From: Acholeplasmataceae bacterium
GTDB lineage: Bacteria; Bacillota_I; Bacilli_A; Acholeplasmatales; Acholeplasmataceae
Length of the DNA: 15,529 nucleotides
NCBI GenBank assembly: GCA_003518475.1
Contig: DOYO01000024.1
Span: 1-15,529 of the forward strand
Reading direction: 5' to 3'
The notes beneath the pieces are model-generated. The model did not search any database. It worked only from the letters and a program-made list of their open reading frames with translations, and was not told the DNA's origin. This document shows positions 1 through 7,781 of this stretch, one piece after another. How positions within the stretch are numbered: the first letter of the stretch is position 1; every line of letters starts with the position of its first letter. A program made the translations under genes and the position numbers.

Positions 1-179
1 GGAATCATGTCAAAACGTCTTTTCAGCTGAACATCAATCTGACTGAAACTATTTCTGACCTTATTTCTAAGTACAACTAATGTATTGTAGTTCTTGACTA
101 AGAATCCCACAACCAATACCAATACAACAACGACAATAATGAGCGTGATTGCTCCTGTGCTTAACCCAATGATCCACAT
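1..179 (-). CDS. lemA: LemA family protein (3' end cut by window)
   Basis: The first 59 codons of a LemA protein are visible. An ATG at 179 starts a membrane segment (about residues 2-28, very rich in I, V and L). It is followed by the LemA hallmark: YNTLVVLRNKV at about residues 31-41, then a stretch ending SQIDVQLKRRFDMIP. Family members are small envelope proteins with one N-terminal membrane helix and a helical domain on the far side; their biochemical role is unsettled. A good ribosome site (AAGGAGA, 188-194) lies 8 bases upstream of the ATG. The gene begins 33 bp after the DUF2207 stop with no terminator between, so the two are probably co-transcribed. LemA and DUF2207 genes are commonly adjacent in other bacteria, which supports both calls. 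The C-terminal three quarters lies outside the window. Confidence 0.93.
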   Translation of the reverse strand, partial: MWIIGLSTGAITLIIVVVVLVLVVGFLVKNYNTLVVLRNKVRNSFSQIDVQLKRRFDMI

Positions 180-212
180 AATTTTTATCTCCTTATTTTT
201 TTTTATCTATAC

Positions 213-2168
213 TTAACGGCTTCTGCCGCCACCGCCACCGCCACCAAATGAACTGCCTCCGCCAAACCCGCCTCCGCGACCGCTGCTTGACTGTGATTGA
301 TTGTGTCTAGCTATGGTCTGAGCAGCATTATTCTTAGCTTGACTGAACGAATTTCCAAACGATTGATGGAAGAAAAAGACTCGACTTCCAGGATATCTTG
401 AATATCCATATCGCAAATATGTGGACTGTTCTTCTTCAAATACTTCTTTCGGTAATTTAACTGAGAGTTGTTCCATGACAATGTCTGCGAGTTGAAATAC
501 AGTTGCGTAAACCAGATAATGCTCCCAAACGATAATCGCAGGAATAGGGTAATCCTTCATACTTGAAAAATTCACTAGGAAATTCCTGAATGCTTTCCAT
601 TTCACAAAGAGCTCGTTACCCGTTTTTGAACGTCTTTTGAATTGTGCGATATAAATCAAATAGCTCACAATGATGACAAGGGATATTCCCATCGCACCAA
701 ATGTATCAATTGCCAAAAACATCCATAAAAAGATAGATATTCCAAGATAGACGACAGGAATCAGTACAAACTTTCTACTAATAGATTTTTCTTGATTTAA
801 AGATTCAAAATACTTATTCTTTTCAGATTGTCTTTTCGCTTCCTTGACGAACTGGGTTGTTTTGTTTTCAAAGGCTTTCGCATCGGTGTAAGAGGATGCA
901 TAAACTTCTATCTGTTTTGTAGATACCTTCGTTTTATTGCCAATCATGTTAAAGATCATATCCATGAATACTTTTTCATGGGATAAAAGATCCTGTTCCT
1001 CGTTGATGTTAATTCTTTGCAAAATGAAATTAGCGTTTAAAGCCGTCATGTTTTCGTTTTCACCAACAATGCTGATATATTTTCTTCTGATCAAATCCAG
1101 AAGCGTCGCTGTAAACACTTCATCCTTGATTTTTTTCATATAATAGAGATAAGAGACTTCTGCAGGAGTTGCTTCATTAGGAAGTTCTCTATAGAAATCG
1201 CCTTGAAACTCTGGTTCATATTCCTTATCATGGTTTAAATAGACTTTATATGTGATGAACCCCATCAAAGGAATGAGAATAAACGCACCATAAAAGATGA
1301 TTTGGGCAATAAAAATACGTCTATTGGTCGCAATAGCTAATTGATTTTCGTAGTCATACAAACGATCAAAATCCATATCAGGATGGATCACAATGTTATT
1401 TGGTCGAATATTAGGAAATAGAAGATTTGGCATAAGTACACGGAGTTCAGGAAATTCACCATTCTTGATGTTTTCCATCGTGACTTCTATCGTCTGATTA
1501 TCTATAACTTCGATATTGCCAGAGGATAAGCCATGCCCCCATACATAGAATCTGCTGACATCATAATCATTATTCGGCATATTGATCGTAATGGATGCAT
1601 CCTTGATGGTTCCCTCAGCATATTCGAACAGTCTCCAATTCAATTCTGAAATATCTGAATATTTCGTTACCACACCTTCAATGACATAGGTATAGATGAA
1701 GGTGACTTCTCCATCCAAACCTCCTGCATAGTAGGTATCAACAAAGATTGATTCACATTCTAAGGCATAGTCTGGACAAGTAATCTGTTGATTCAATTCA
1801 TCATAATCCCCTTGAGAAGCCAAACCAATCCTAATATCTGATGTTTTATTGATGAATCCCTTATAGAATTCAACATCAATAGAACTTGAGTCAATCATTG
1901 CGTGATTGTCATCGTCAGAAACAAGCGGATAATTTTCAGCATACTTATTATATTTGATATCTCTAAATCGTACTCGCATTTCTTGATTGTAATCCATAAC
2001 CCAACGCTCGACGACAGTCATGTCTCCTTGATCGTTTAAGGTGATATCTGCATCATAGGATTCAATGGCAACATCACTCCAAATACCAGATGGAAGTTCA
2101 AGAATGAGATAAAAAATCAAACTGAAAACGATGAATATTAAATTGAAATAACGTTTATAATGATTCAT
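213..2168 (-). CDS. DUF2207 domain membrane protein with Gly-rich tail
   Basis: A 651-residue protein matching the DUF2207 family plan. It has an N-terminal signal or anchor helix (about 8-24) and an extracytoplasmic beta-rich region (about 32-280) starting IESYDADITLNDQGDMTVVE and containing the ELNWRLF stretch. A membrane helix follows at about 286-308, then a cytoplasmic part with NEATPAEVSYL (331-341). A hydrophobic hairpin lies at about 466-509, then the conserved EHYLVYATVFQLAD region near 549. The C-terminus is a low-complexity tail (about 627-651) of Gly, Ser and Phe ending GRSR; such tails are typical of the family. Function is unknown; it is usually described as a predicted membrane protein. 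The ATG at 2168 has GAGG and AGGAA elements just upstream. It is the first gene of a unit with lemA and has its own promoter candidate (2278-2306). Confidence 0.92.
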   Translation of the reverse strand: MNHYKRYFNLIFIVFSLIFYLILELPSGIWSDVAIESYDADITLNDQGDMTVVERWVMDYNQEMRVRFRDIKYNKYAENYPLVSDDDNHAMIDSSSIDVEFYKGFINKTSDIRIGLASQGDYDELNQQITCPDYALECESIFVDTYYAGGLDGEVTFIYTYVIEGVVTKYSDISELNWRLFEYAEGTIKDASITINMPNNDYDVSRFYVWGHGLSSGNIEVIDNQTIEVTMENIKNGEFPELRVLMPNLLFPNIRPNNIVIHPDMDFDRLYDYENQLAIATNRRIFIAQIIFYGAFILIPLMGFITYKVYLNHDKEYEPEFQGDFYRELPNEATPAEVSYLYYMKKIKDEVFTATLLDLIRRKYISIVGENENMTALNANFILQRININEEQDLLSHEKVFMDMIFNMIGNKTKVSTKQIEVYASSYTDAKAFENKTTQFVKEAKRQSEKNKYFESLNQEKSISRKFVLIPVVYLGISIFLWMFLAIDTFGAMGISLVIIVSYLIYIAQFKRRSKTGNELFVKWKAFRNFLVNFSSMKDYPIPAIIVWEHYLVYATVFQLADIVMEQLSVKLPKEVFEEEQSTYLRYGYSRYPGSRVFFFHQSFGNSFSQAKNNAAQTIARHNQSQSSSGRGGGFGGGSSFGGGGGGGRSR

Positions 2169-2277
2169 GCTTTCCTAACCTCATTTCCTTAATGAAGGAT
2201 GCATTTGATAAAAAATAGTTCTTTGCTACATGAACGTTGGATTCATATGAAATTACTTGATAGCTTTCGTTAGATTT

Positions 2278-2306
2278 ATTGTATCATAAAAACTTCAATT
2301 TGATAA
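2278..2306 (-). promoter_or_regulatory. Extended -10 promoter for the DUF2207-lemA unit
   Basis: On the minus strand TATG-A-TACAAT (2278-2288) is an extended -10 (TRTGnTATAAT type) with -10 TACAAT. A weak -35, TTATCA (2301-2306), sits 17 bases upstream. Transcription would begin near 2271, giving a leader of about 100 bases. The element overlaps the terminator hairpin of the preceding gene. Identified by eye only. Confidence 0.55.
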
Positions 2307-2317
2307 TTGTTGAAGCT
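2286..2317 (-). terminator. Intrinsic terminator after the CPBP gene
   Basis: On the minus strand CTTCAA (2310-2315) pairs with TTGAAG (2293-2298) around an 11-base loop, followed directly by TTTTTAT. The stem is only 6 bp, so this is a modest terminator. It lies 45 bp past the CPBP stop and shares bases with the next promoter. Confidence 0.55.
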
Positions 2318-2361
2318 AACTATGGACTCCAGGAGGTGCGATTTTAAATCACTTGAATAAA

Positions 2362-3153
2362 TCAAATTTGAATCATTGTCTTGGTATCCAATTGTTTATA
2401 AAGAAGGATTGAATAAAATGCAACCACTACAGCAAGTACTATTGTGATAATCACAGTATAAATATCATATCTGCCTTGAACAGTACCAAGATAAAACATG
2501 ACTTGGCCAAAGAAGTTATAGGTTGCGTGCAGTATCATGGTCAACCAGAGATTTCCCGTTTTAAGATACATAATCGCCCACATCATCCCAACTAGGAATG
2601 AATACCCTACCTGAAGGACGGTATCACTGAGTGAAGCCCCGCTCAAGATGTTAAAGAAATGAAAATATCCAAATAGCGCTGAAGAAAGCACAATCGACAA
2701 AAGAACACCGTGTTTTTCGTGAGAAAATCTTTTTACCAAAAATAAGAGGATTATACCCCGAAAGAGTATTTCCTCAAAGAATCCTACGCTCAAACACTCT
2801 ATAAAAAATAAAAATACGCGGTATACCGGTTCTGTCAAGACAGCTCTTCCATCAAAAAATGCGATGATTGGAAAATTATTGATAGAGATGATCAGTGCTG
2901 GTAGGATAATTAAAAGTGATTTTTTAAAGTTTCTAAACTTAAAAATCCTACGGTGACCAAAAGCAATAATCATCACAATAAAGACGATTCCACCAAGAAA
3001 TCTGAGAATTGAATTCGTAACTATCGAAGTATCTGTAGCGTTTTCGAATAATTGAAAATCAGCAAACTCAAAAACCATCATCAAAATGATGAGAAATCCA
3101 ACTAAAATCTTTTGAGTTATGTTGATTCTGATTTCTTTATTCTTCTCGTTCAC
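2362..3153 (-). CDS. CPBP family intramembrane metalloprotease
   Basis: A 263-residue, strongly hydrophobic protein with about seven to eight predicted membrane segments. It carries the CPBP (Abi/CaaX-protease-like) motifs in order: EEILFRG at about 126-132 (the glutamate pair and Arg), FGYFHFFN at about 161-168 (FxxxH), and HATYNFFG at about 209-216 (HxxxN). These supply the glutamates and histidines that form the metal site in this family. The substrate cannot be inferred; relatives include prenyl-CaaX endopeptidases and bacterial self-immunity or regulatory proteases. The start is probably GTG at 3153, preceded by a weak AGAGAG site about 8 bases upstream; the nearby upstream ATG is in another frame and stops at once. 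The stop is TGA. It lies downstream of the Lgt-like gene beyond a terminator, so it may depend on readthrough or a weak promoter I could not define. Confidence 0.88.
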   Translation of the reverse strand: MNEKNKEIRINITQKILVGFLIILMMVFEFADFQLFENATDTSIVTNSILRFLGGIVFIVMIIAFGHRRIFKFRNFKKSLLIILPALIISINNFPIIAFFDGRAVLTEPVYRVFLFFIECLSVGFFEEILFRGIILLFLVKRFSHEKHGVLLSIVLSSALFGYFHFFNILSGASLSDTVLQVGYSFLVGMMWAIMYLKTGNLWLTMILHATYNFFGQVMFYLGTVQGRYDIYTVIITIVLAVVVAFYSILLYKQLDTKTMIQI

Positions 3154-3213
3154 AGAAAACTCTCTTTCATGAAATCATTATTTGAATCATTTCATCATGC
3201 TATAAACAATCAT

Positions 3214-3260
3214 ATAAAAAAGATGCTCAAATTCCCAAAAAAGGAATAAACATCTTCTTT
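3214..3260 (-). terminator. Intrinsic terminator after the Lgt-like gene
   Basis: On the minus strand AAGATG (3251-3256) pairs with CATCTT (3220-3225). An inner ATTCC/GGAAT pairing lies in the loop, and TTTTTTAT follows the stem. It begins about 10 bp after the upstream stop codon at 3267. The opposite strand also has a T-run after the hairpin, so it could act in both directions. Confidence 0.75.
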
Positions 3261-3266
3261 TTTTAT

Positions 3267-4055
3267 TTATGTAAGTTTCTCTTGATTACGGTGTTGAATC
3301 ACTAGGTAGACACCTAAAATAATCATAAAGAAACTCATGAGTTGCGAGGGGGTTGGAAATACATTGTATTCAGTGCTGAATAATGGCAATAAAACGCCTC
3401 TATCATCACCACGGATGAATTCAATCAAGATTCTCCAAATGCCATAACCAACTAGATATGCTTCTACTTCTTTATTTTTAAAGAATTTAACTTGATTCAG
3501 TACAAAGAATAAAATGAACAAGAATGCAGCTTCAAATAATTGTGTCGGATAGACAGATGCACCAGGATAAAGATCATGCGCATGTCCATAGGGAAATAAG
3601 ACTCCTAAGAAGGATTCAGTAGGGATGCCGAAGCAACAACCAGCGCAGAAACAACCGATTCGACCAAATGCATGAGCTAGTACTACGCCTGTAATTACTG
3701 TATTCGCAATCTTCTTCATGTCCTTGTTGTCATCTTTATAAAAATACTTCATCAGGACAAGAAATGATGCGAAACCACCAATCAATCCGCCTAGGAAGTT
3801 AATGGAACCGAAAGAGAGTTCTCCTTCTTGAATAGAATGGAACACACCATCCAATAAGAATGAGAATAAGAGCGCAAAGAGTAAACTGATAACAAGCAAA
3901 ATCAAAATTCGATTCGTTTGTTGTCTGGTGAACCCATCGTTTTTTTCAAAACGATGTGCAACATAAATGAGCATTAAAAAGACTCCTAAAATAATAAGTA
4001 AATCATACATAGGGACTGTATAGTTGAAGAGTTCAGGAAACAAGAATGGATACAT
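3267..4055 (-). CDS. lgt: Lgt-family (prolipoprotein diacylglyceryl transferase-like) membrane protein
   Basis: A 262-residue polytopic membrane protein of normal Lgt length (about seven helices). Lgt moves diacylglycerol from phosphatidylglycerol to the lipobox cysteine of prolipoproteins at the outer face of the cytoplasmic membrane. Family features visible: an N-terminal P-x-Y-D segment (15-18), FLGGLIGG at about 87-94, the GRIGCF signature at about 131-136 followed by a Cys-rich AGCCFG, an EFIRGDDRG segment near 213-221, and PSQLMSF near the last helix. Compared with the canonical enzyme, the His of the HGGL motif is Leu, and the Asn of GRxGNFxNxE is Cys. It therefore belongs to the divergent GRIGCF...GCCFG branch and may not be the housekeeping enzyme. 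The ATG at 4055 has AAGGAG (4064-4069) 8 bases upstream. It is a single-gene unit between terminators. Confidence 0.82.
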   Translation of the reverse strand: MYPFLFPELFNYTVPMYDLLIILGVFLMLIYVAHRFEKNDGFTRQQTNRILILLVISLLFALLFSFLLDGVFHSIQEGELSFGSINFLGGLIGGFASFLVLMKYFYKDDNKDMKKIANTVITGVVLAHAFGRIGCFCAGCCFGIPTESFLGVLFPYGHAHDLYPGASVYPTQLFEAAFLFILFFVLNQVKFFKNKEVEAYLVGYGIWRILIEFIRGDDRGVLLPLFSTEYNVFPTPSQLMSFFMIILGVYLVIQHRNQEKLT

Positions 4056-4078
4056 ATGATCAGCTCCTTAATGAAGTT

Positions 4079-4089
4079 ATTTTATCATA
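4079..4089 (-). promoter_or_regulatory. Extended -10 element upstream of the Lgt-like gene
   Basis: On the minus strand TATG-A-TAAAAT matches the TRTGnTATAAT extended -10 pattern and is nearly identical to the elements before the DUF2207 and HAD-phosphoesterase genes. No good -35 is present. Transcription would begin near 4072, placing the ribosome site almost at the 5' end. Confidence 0.4.
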
Positions 4090-4114
4090 TATTGAGCAAT
4101 TTTATTTGATTTTT

Positions 4115-4142
4115 ATTCTATACTTTCATATTTTTTTGTCTA
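4115..4142 (-). promoter_or_regulatory. Sigma-70-type promoter candidate for the Lgt-like gene
   Basis: On the minus strand TAGACA (4137-4142) and TAGAAT (4115-4120) each match the consensus at 5 of 6 positions, with a 16-base A-rich spacer. The start would be near 4108, giving a leader of about 50 bases before the AAGGAG site. It competes with the extended -10 element at 4079-4089. The rest of the 252-bp gap (4143-4257) shows nothing else recognisable. Confidence 0.5.
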
Positions 4143-4257
4143 CGTATCATTCAGGTTTGTTTTTAGAAACCAATTCTCGTTTTTCCCATATGTTTACTTC
4201 ACGAAAAGTATCTTATGATTAGCTTTCCAAAATTTAGGTGACCTTCCTTTTTAATGT

Positions 4258-4292
4258 ATAAAAAAGTCACTGCATTGATGACTACAGTGACT
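4258..4292 (-). terminator. Intrinsic terminator of the hydrogenase operon
   Basis: On the minus strand AGTCACTG (4285-4292) pairs perfectly with CAGTGACT (4265-4272) over 8 bp, with a 12-base loop, followed by TTTTTTAT. It begins 16 bp after the hydA stop. Confidence 0.88.
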
Positions 4293-4307
4293 GAAAAATT
4301 TCAACGA

Positions 4308-6044
4308 TTAATTTTTAGCTTTATGATTGCGATCATGATAATGGGTATGAAGCAGATGGTGTGATAACTTCCCCAAAGGTTCCTTTAAAAAATCTTCATA
4401 CAGCGCAATAACTTCCGGATTCTCATGGGACTTGCGCAGTTTCATACTGGCATCTAGACGATATGTCGAATCTATTCTATCCTGGCGAACCTTGTTGTTC
4501 GTGCCATATGGCTGTCCACCGCCACCGATGCATCCGCCTGGGCATGTCATGATTTCTATAAATGCATAAGGTGATGTGCCTGCCCTCACCTGATCACATA
4601 AAATCTTAGCTTTCGACAACGTATGGGCAACAGCAACCTTGACATTCGTTCCACCCAAATTGATTTCAGCTTCCTTGATGCCTTTGAGTCCCCTCAGCTC
4701 CTTAAAATCCAGGCTTTCCAAAGGTTTCTTATTGACAACCTCATAAACTGTTCGAATGGCAGCTTCCATGACACCGCCAGTTGCTCCAAAGATTGCTGCA
4801 GCACCTGTAGTGATTCCGAATGGCGAATCAAAAGGCTTTTCGTCCAAATTTTCGAAATCAATACCCATTTGTTTAATCATTTTACCCAATTCACGTGTTG
4901 TTAAAACAACATCGATATCAGGACTATTTTCATCAACTCTCATTTCTTCACGCTGAGCTTCATACTTCTTCGCTGTACATGGCATAACTGAAACAACGAA
5001 CACATCTTTTGGATCCAATCCGGCTTTCTTTGGATAATATGATTTTGCAAGCGCACCAAACATTTGTTGTGGTGATTTGCATGATGAAATATGATCCAAA
5101 ATGTCTGGATAGCGTGTTTCTGCATAATTGATCCAACCTGGACAACAGGATGTCATCATTGGAAGAACTCCACCATTGGTTACGCGATGAATCAATTCAT
5201 TGCCTTCTTCTATAATCGTTAGATCCGCTGTGAAATCCGTATCAAAGACCTGGTCAAAGCCAAGTATCTTCATTGCCGATACCATTTTTCCAGTGACGAT
5301 TGTACCAATCTTTTGACCGACTTCTTCACCCAAAGAAACACGGACAGCAGGTGCAACCTGAACGATTACATGTTTCGTTGGGTCAGTCAATGCTTTCCAT
5401 ACGAGATCCGTATCATCTTTTTCTCTAATCGCTCCTACTGGACAAACGCTTGCGCATTGTCCGCAGAATGTACAAAAATCATCGGATAAAGCTTCATCAA
5501 AAACCGCAGTCACTCTCGTCTCATGTCCTCTTCCAAGGATGGATAGAACACTTGTTCCTTGAACATTATTACAAACATCCACACAGCGTCCGCATTTAAT
5601 ACATAAATTCGGATTTCTTATAATCGATGGATTGCTTTCATCTATTTCACACTTTTCGAAAACGCTTGGAAAACGGTTTTCATTTATCCCGAGATTTTTC
5701 GCCAGATTTTGTAATTCACATCGCATGTTTTTAACGCATGTCGTACAATTTGTATCATGATTTGACAAAATAAGCTCGACAATCGTCTTTCGCGCATTCA
5801 AAACTCTTGGCGAATTGGTGTTAATCACCATGCCTTCGCTTACTGGTGTCGAGCAGGCAGAAACTAGACCTTTTTTTCCTTCAACTTCAACAACACAAAT
5901 ACGACAGTCAGATTTGATATTTAAATCTTCATAGTAACAAAGCGTTGGAATATTCATACTGAATTTCTTGGCTGCTTTTAAAATCGATGTGTTTTGTTCG
6001 ACAGATACTTTGACATTATTAATCGTTAAATTTATCATTTTCAT
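4308..6044 (-). CDS. hydA: [FeFe] hydrogenase catalytic subunit HydA
   Basis: This protein reduces protons to H2 (or oxidises H2) at an H-cluster in the cytoplasm. At 578 residues it has the CpI-like modular plan. An N-terminal [2Fe-2S] domain has C36, C47, C50 and C64. A His-ligated [4Fe-4S] motif has H96, C100, C103 and C109. Two ferredoxin-like [4Fe-4S] clusters follow (C148/151/154/158 and C191/194/197/201). The H-domain has TSCCPGW (298-304), MPCTAKKYE (354-362) and MTCPGGCIGGGGQP (499-512). C301, C356, C501 and C505 should bind the H-cluster, and C300 is the expected proton-relay cysteine. The tail is His-rich (SHHLLHTHYHDRNH), a common ending for the family. There is no extra C-terminal [2Fe-2S] domain. 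Its start lies 6 bp after the hydB stop, with a GAGG site inside the hydB end. Maturases HydEFG are not in the window, so they must be encoded elsewhere if the enzyme works. Confidence 0.97.
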   Translation of the reverse strand: MKMINLTINNVKVSVEQNTSILKAAKKFSMNIPTLCYYEDLNIKSDCRICVVEVEGKKGLVSACSTPVSEGMVINTNSPRVLNARKTIVELILSNHDTNCTTCVKNMRCELQNLAKNLGINENRFPSVFEKCEIDESNPSIIRNPNLCIKCGRCVDVCNNVQGTSVLSILGRGHETRVTAVFDEALSDDFCTFCGQCASVCPVGAIREKDDTDLVWKALTDPTKHVIVQVAPAVRVSLGEEVGQKIGTIVTGKMVSAMKILGFDQVFDTDFTADLTIIEEGNELIHRVTNGGVLPMMTSCCPGWINYAETRYPDILDHISSCKSPQQMFGALAKSYYPKKAGLDPKDVFVVSVMPCTAKKYEAQREEMRVDENSPDIDVVLTTRELGKMIKQMGIDFENLDEKPFDSPFGITTGAAAIFGATGGVMEAAIRTVYEVVNKKPLESLDFKELRGLKGIKEAEINLGGTNVKVAVAHTLSKAKILCDQVRAGTSPYAFIEIMTCPGGCIGGGGQPYGTNNKVRQDRIDSTYRLDASMKLRKSHENPEVIALYEDFLKEPLGKLSHHLLHTHYHDRNHKAKN

Positions 6045-6050
6045 ATCGTT

Positions 6051-7313
6051 CTAACCTCTCTCCGGATGTTCAACACGATCAATATAATCATCTCTGAAAT
6101 ATTTGAGTGATGAAATAATGGCTGTCGGTGAAGTTTGACCCAAACCGCATAAAGATGCCTGATGGATGACTCGGGCAAGTGATTCCAAAGATGCTATATC
6201 CTGCATGGTTGCTTTCCGTTCAATGAATTTCTCAATCAGATTTCCAAGTTGTATATGACCTTCCCTGCAAGGTGTGCATTTACCACATGATTCGTGTTGG
6301 AAAAACCGAACAACCTTGAGTAGAATCGTGAATATATCGAATCTTTCATCTATAACAATAATAGCACCAGCTCCGGTCTTAGATTCGAATTCTTCAAAAC
6401 GTTCAAAATCGATAATCATATCAAGCATGTATTCAGGAATAATCGGACCGCATGCTCCGCCCAGTTGAACCATCTTGATTTTTCTGTCCTTTTCAATGCC
6501 TCCGCCCAACTTATAGATAACATCTTTTATGGGTACTCCGAATGGAATTTCAAAAACACCTTTATTTTTTACATTTCCTGATAATGAAATCAGTTTAGTC
6601 CCTGTAGATGAAGGTGTTCCTATTTTAGCAAAATTCACTCCTCCCATTTCAATAATCGTAGGGATGGTTGAGAATGTTTCAACGTTGTTGATCAAGGTTG
6701 GTTTGCCATAAAGGCCAACCTGTGTCGGAAAGGGAGGCTTGACTCTGGTTCTGCCTGGATTCCCTTCAATCGATTCAATCAAAGCGAATTCCTCACCACA
6801 AACATAAGATCCGGCACCTGATCTGACTTCGATATCAAAATTAAACTTGGAACCCATGATTTTTTGACCAAGGAAACCTTTTTTCTTCGCTTCATCGATA
6901 GACCACTTAAGCAGACTCATCGATTTTTGATATTCACCGCGGACATAGATAAACCCTTTGGTACCGCCTGTAGCATACGCAACAATAATCATGCCCTCAA
7001 TAATTTGATGCGGATCATTTTCCATGAGGTATCGGTCTTTAAAGTTTCCAGGTTCCCCTTCGTCAGCATTGCATATGATATATTTATCTTTATTCGCTTC
7101 TTTAGCCAAACCCATCATTTTGATGGCTGCTGGAAAACCTGCCCCGCCTCTGCCGCGAAGATATGCTTTTTGTACTTCTTCGATAATCTCTGTCTTTTCC
7201 ATAGACAAAGCTTTTTTCAAATTTTTGTATCCATCAAACTTGATGTATTCATCTATGGATAATGGATTGATTTTTCCGAATCTCTTAGAGATTAATTTCA
7301 TTTCTATCATCAC
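6051..7313 (-). CDS. hydB: NADH-binding NuoF-like hydrogenase subunit HydB (short form)
   Basis: This flavoprotein subunit passes electrons between NADH and HydA. In 420 residues it shows the NuoF core: GRGGAGFP (54-61) and NADEGEPGNFKDR (82-94) for FMN and NADH binding, then VCGEEFALIESIEGNPGRTR (171-190). The C-terminal [4Fe-4S] motif is CGKCTPC (C343, C346, C349) plus C389. It ends there. HydB of well-studied electron-bifurcating hydrogenases is about 600 residues and carries an extra N-terminal [2Fe-2S] thioredoxin-like domain and a C-terminal pair of [4Fe-4S] clusters; both are absent. The start is GTG at 7313 (4-bp overlap GTGA with the hydC stop) or ATG at 7310 (1-bp overlap); a further ATG lies at codon 5. 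No clear separate ribosome site is visible, so translation is probably coupled to hydC. Confidence 0.95.
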   Translation of the reverse strand: MMIEMKLISKRFGKINPLSIDEYIKFDGYKNLKKALSMEKTEIIEEVQKAYLRGRGGAGFPAAIKMMGLAKEANKDKYIICNADEGEPGNFKDRYLMENDPHQIIEGMIIVAYATGGTKGFIYVRGEYQKSMSLLKWSIDEAKKKGFLGQKIMGSKFNFDIEVRSGAGSYVCGEEFALIESIEGNPGRTRVKPPFPTQVGLYGKPTLINNVETFSTIPTIIEMGGVNFAKIGTPSSTGTKLISLSGNVKNKGVFEIPFGVPIKDVIYKLGGGIEKDRKIKMVQLGGACGPIIPEYMLDMIIDFERFEEFESKTGAGAIIVIDERFDIFTILLKVVRFFQHESCGKCTPCREGHIQLGNLIEKFIERKATMQDIASLESLARVIHQASLCGLGQTSPTAIISSLKYFRDDYIDRVEHPERG

Positions 7314-7768
7314 ATGTACACCCGATACTCAGATAAGATCGCTTTAATCTTGTCAGCTGTCAAATGAGTGTAAATCTTATCATTTATTCTCATGGCAGGA
7401 CCAGCTTCGCAACAACCTAAACAACTTGTGTACTCTAGAGTAAACTGTTGATTCGGTGTCGTTTCATTCACGCGAATTCCAAGTTCCCTTTCAATGATTT
7501 TTAAAACGTTGATATCCGAGCTTACATAGCACGGCACATCCTTGCAAACCTGGATGATGTGTTTACCTCTAGGTTTATCAGAAAAAAATGTGTAGAACGA
7601 TAAAACACTGCAAACCTTGCTTTCAGGTATGCTCAAATACGATGCAATCTCGATGATTTCTTCTTTCGTAATGTAATGATTGCTTTTCACGTTCTGATAA
7701 TCAAGTAAGATTTCAATCAATTGATCCTCCGTTTTTGCATACTTTTGCAAAACATCCTTTAGCACCAT
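7310..7768 (-). CDS. hydC: NuoE-like [2Fe-2S] hydrogenase subunit HydC
   Basis: A 152-residue NuoE / 24-kDa-type subunit. The N-terminal helical part (about 1-60) is followed by a thioredoxin-like [2Fe-2S] domain. Its ligands are C75 and C80 (VCKDVPC) and C116 and C120 (CLGCCEAGPAM); an additional C119 sits between the last two. In NADH-linked hydrogenases this subunit partners the NuoF-like flavoprotein and holds a [2Fe-2S] centre close to its FMN. It is the first gene of the operon. The ATG at 7768 is preceded by a perfect AGGAGG (7776-7781) at 7 bases. It ends in TGA, overlapping the hydB start. Confidence 0.95.
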   Translation of the reverse strand: MVLKDVLQKYAKTEDQLIEILLDYQNVKSNHYITKEEIIEIASYLSIPESKVCSVLSFYTFFSDKPRGKHIIQVCKDVPCYVSSDINVLKIIERELGIRVNETTPNQQFTLEYTSCLGCCEAGPAMRINDKIYTHLTADKIKAILSEYRVYM

Positions 7769-7781
7769 TTTCTATCCTCCT

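Noticed and set aside
219..247. Tandem GCCACC-type repeat at the 3' end of the DUF2207 gene
   Set aside because: It encodes the poly-Gly tail usual for the family; there is no evidence it is a phase-variable tract.
2331..2340. AGGAGGTG on the plus strand, whose complement resembles a 16S anti-Shine-Dalgarno end
   Set aside because: No start codon or open frame follows on the plus strand and no rRNA context exists; probably chance.
6864..7262. Plus-strand open frame of 132 codons opposite hydB
   Set aside because: It is fully antisense to conserved NuoF motifs, and its composition is explained by the complementary coding frame.
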